DNA of 7,385 bases. Origin: an uncultured Prosthecobacter sp. Lineage in GTDB: Bacteria > Verrucomicrobiota > Verrucomicrobiia > Verrucomicrobiales > Verrucomicrobiaceae. The stretch is taken from contig CALDGV010000314.1 of the NCBI GenBank assembly GCA_937941745.1, positions 1-7,385 on the forward strand. Direction: 5' to 3'. Below, in pieces: positions 6,339 through 7,385 of the stretch (its first letter is position 1; every line of letters begins with the position of its first letter). The position numbers and the translations under genes are program-made. The notes below the pieces were generated by a model. The model was not told where the DNA came from. It was given only the letters and a program-made list of their open reading frames with translations, and made no database searches.

Positions 6339-6367
6339 ACGACATCGCGCAGCGGTGACGTTATACC
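6339..6367 (+). promoter_or_regulatory. Candidate sigma-70-type promoter for the kinase gene
   Basis: ACGACA (6339-6344), a 17-nt spacer and TATACC (6362-6367) match the -35 and -10 consensus at four of six bases each, with ideal spacing. An A-rich tract (6329-6339) just upstream resembles an UP element. Transcription would start near 6374 and leave a leader of about 70 nt before the TTG start at 6446. The consensus used is that of well-studied bacteria, and promoter rules in this lineage are less known. Confidence 0.33.
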
Positions 6368-6407
6368 CCATGCCTCCCCGACGCGTTTCGGCGCGTTCCC
6401 CTGGCGG

Positions 6408-6457
6408 TCTTCCCTTCCCCCCACGCTTCTTCGTTCCCCCGTCCCTTGTCCCATCCC
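6408..6457 (+). other. Pyrimidine-rich leader of the kinase mRNA
   Basis: Of these 50 bases 44 are C or T; the purines are at 6423, 6425, 6433, 6441, 6448 and 6453. There is no Shine-Dalgarno site. The tract runs into and across the proposed TTG start. Pyrimidine-rich leaders can bind ribosomal protein S1 and support initiation without a Shine-Dalgarno site. That role is inferred here. Confidence 0.4.
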
Positions 6458-7385
6458 GTTGAACAGTCCTACCTGAGCACCTGCCCGGTCTGCCAAAACC
6501 AGATCGACGTGACCTCGCTGGACCCCTTCACCAAGCTGAAGTGCCCGTTTTGCGGCCAGATGGTGCGGGTGCGCCGGAAGTTTGACCACTTCATGATCAT
6601 CCGGCAGATCGGTGAAGGCGGCATGAGCCGCGTGTTTGAGGCGGAGGACGAGACGCTGGGCCGGCGGGTGGCGCTGAAGATCCTGAACCAGCGCTACAGC
6701 CGTGATGCCGTGCGCGTGGAGCAGTTCCGCCAGGAGGCCCTGATCACGGCCAACGTGAACCATCCGAACGTGATCAAGCTGTACTCCGTGGGCTACGACC
6801 AGGGGTATTTCTACATCGCCATGGAGCTGGTGGACGGCGGCAACCTGGAGCAGCGCATCCGCAAGCAGGGACGCATCCCGGAATCCGAGGCCCTCAAGAT
6901 CGGCCTGGAAGTCGCCGAAGGCCTGCGCGCGGCCCAGCAGATGGGCCTGATCCACCGCGACGTGAAGCCGGCGAACATTTTGTTCACCGAAACGGGCACG
7001 GCCAAGGTGGTGGACTTTGGCCTGGCGCTGTTTGTGGACCGAGGCGGTGACAACTCCGGCGAAATCTGGGCCACCCCCTATTACGTGGCTCCAGAGAAGG
7101 TGCTGGACAACCGCGAGGACTACCGCAGCGACATCTTCAGCCTGGGCGCGACCCTTTATCATGCCCTGACAGGCAACCCGCCGCACAAGGCGGACACGAA
7201 CGCGATCGAGGATCTCCGCCGCATCAAATGCAAACGCGTCACGCTCGGGGACTCGGGCCTGCGCTTCTCCCCGCGCACGGAACACGTGGTGAACGCCATG
7301 CTGAGCTTCCGCTCGGAGGATCGCTTCGCGAACTACGATGAGGTCGTCGATGAGATGCGCCTGGCCGAGGGTCTGCTCGACCGTG
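6446..7385 (+). CDS. Hanks-type Ser/Thr protein kinase with N-terminal zinc ribbon, partial at 3' end
   Basis: The visible part is 313 codons, and the gene continues past the window. C13-P-V-C16 and C33-P-F-C36 form a two-pair zinc ribbon. The kinase domain starts at about F46: glycine loop IGEGGMSRVFE (55-65), VALK with K78, alpha-C E97, catalytic HRDVKPAN (170-177) with D172, DFG (190-192), ATPYYVAPE (209-217) and RSDIFSLG (227-234). R293 fits the late conserved arginine. All residues needed for catalysis are present, so an active kinase phosphorylating Ser or Thr is expected; its substrates are unknown. The frame is open back to a TGA at 6356 and has no ATG before the zinc ribbon. The TTG at 6446 gives MSHPVEQSYLSTCPVC and is the best start. 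CTG at 6401 or 6473 is less likely. What follows the kinase domain, often a membrane helix or sensor, lies outside the window. Confidence 0.9.
   Translation, partial: MSHPVEQSYLSTCPVCQNQIDVTSLDPFTKLKCPFCGQMVRVRRKFDHFMIIRQIGEGGMSRVFEAEDETLGRRVALKILNQRYSRDAVRVEQFRQEALITANVNHPNVIKLYSVGYDQGYFYIAMELVDGGNLEQRIRKQGRIPESEALKIGLEVAEGLRAAQQMGLIHRDVKPANILFTETGTAKVVDFGLALFVDRGGDNSGEIWATPYYVAPEKVLDNREDYRSDIFSLGATLYHALTGNPPHKADTNAIEDLRRIKCKRVTLGDSGLRFSPRTEHVVNAMLSFRSEDRFANYDEVVDEMRLAEGLLDR

Noticed and set aside
6317..7285. Minus-strand open frame of 322 codons opposite the kinase
   Set aside because: No domain is visible, and the plus strand carries the full set of kinase catalytic motifs.

Overview
The window is GC-rich and densely coding. 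Its style suggests a member of Verrucomicrobiota, close to Prosthecobacter or Verrucomicrobium. That is an inference from three things: many weak or absent Shine-Dalgarno sites, a Hanks-type kinase with an N-terminal zinc ribbon, and the general gene style. No rRNA or other marker gene is present to confirm it. I see no tRNA, rRNA, CRISPR array, insertion sequence or phage gene.

Left part (1-2418). A rho-independent terminator near the left edge faces right and probably closes a plus-strand gene lying outside the window. Two minus-strand genes follow. One encodes a 100-aa protein with four hydrophobic segments (139-441). The other encodes a 631-aa O-antigen ligase/polymerase-like membrane protein with a TPR tail (523-2418). 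The ligase-like gene is upstream, with an 81-nt gap to the small gene, so they may be co-transcribed.

Middle (2419-2592). A 174-bp divergent intergenic region separates the minus-strand pair from a rightward gene cluster. It carries a 12-bp dyad, a TGTGACG direct repeat with an 11-bp period, and a weak promoter match facing the ligase gene.

Right part (2593-7385, all plus strand). The order is an adenylate kinase-family enzyme with a short LID, then methionyl-tRNA formyltransferase (fmt) only 3 nt downstream, a MoxR-type AAA+ ATPase, and a secreted L,D-transpeptidase (peptidoglycan-binding, LysM-like and YkuD regions). A zinc-ribbon Ser/Thr protein kinase follows and is cut off by the window end. 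The adk-fmt pair is almost certainly co-transcribed. Terminator-like hairpins followed by T6 lie at the fmt-moxR and moxR-transpeptidase junctions, so expression may be partly uncoupled there. The kinase has its own AT-rich upstream region, a plausible sigma-70-type promoter, a strongly pyrimidine-rich leader and apparently a TTG start.

How the genes fit together. adk and fmt are housekeeping: nucleotide balance and initiator-tRNA formylation. The ligase-like protein and the transpeptidase point to cell-envelope polymers. MoxR is a chaperone-like ATPase, and the kinase is a signalling protein whose targets cannot be read from the sequence. I found no clear new multi-gene system. The points most worth a second look are the lone MoxR next to a transpeptidase, the kinase leader and start, and the hairpin over the moxR stop codon.
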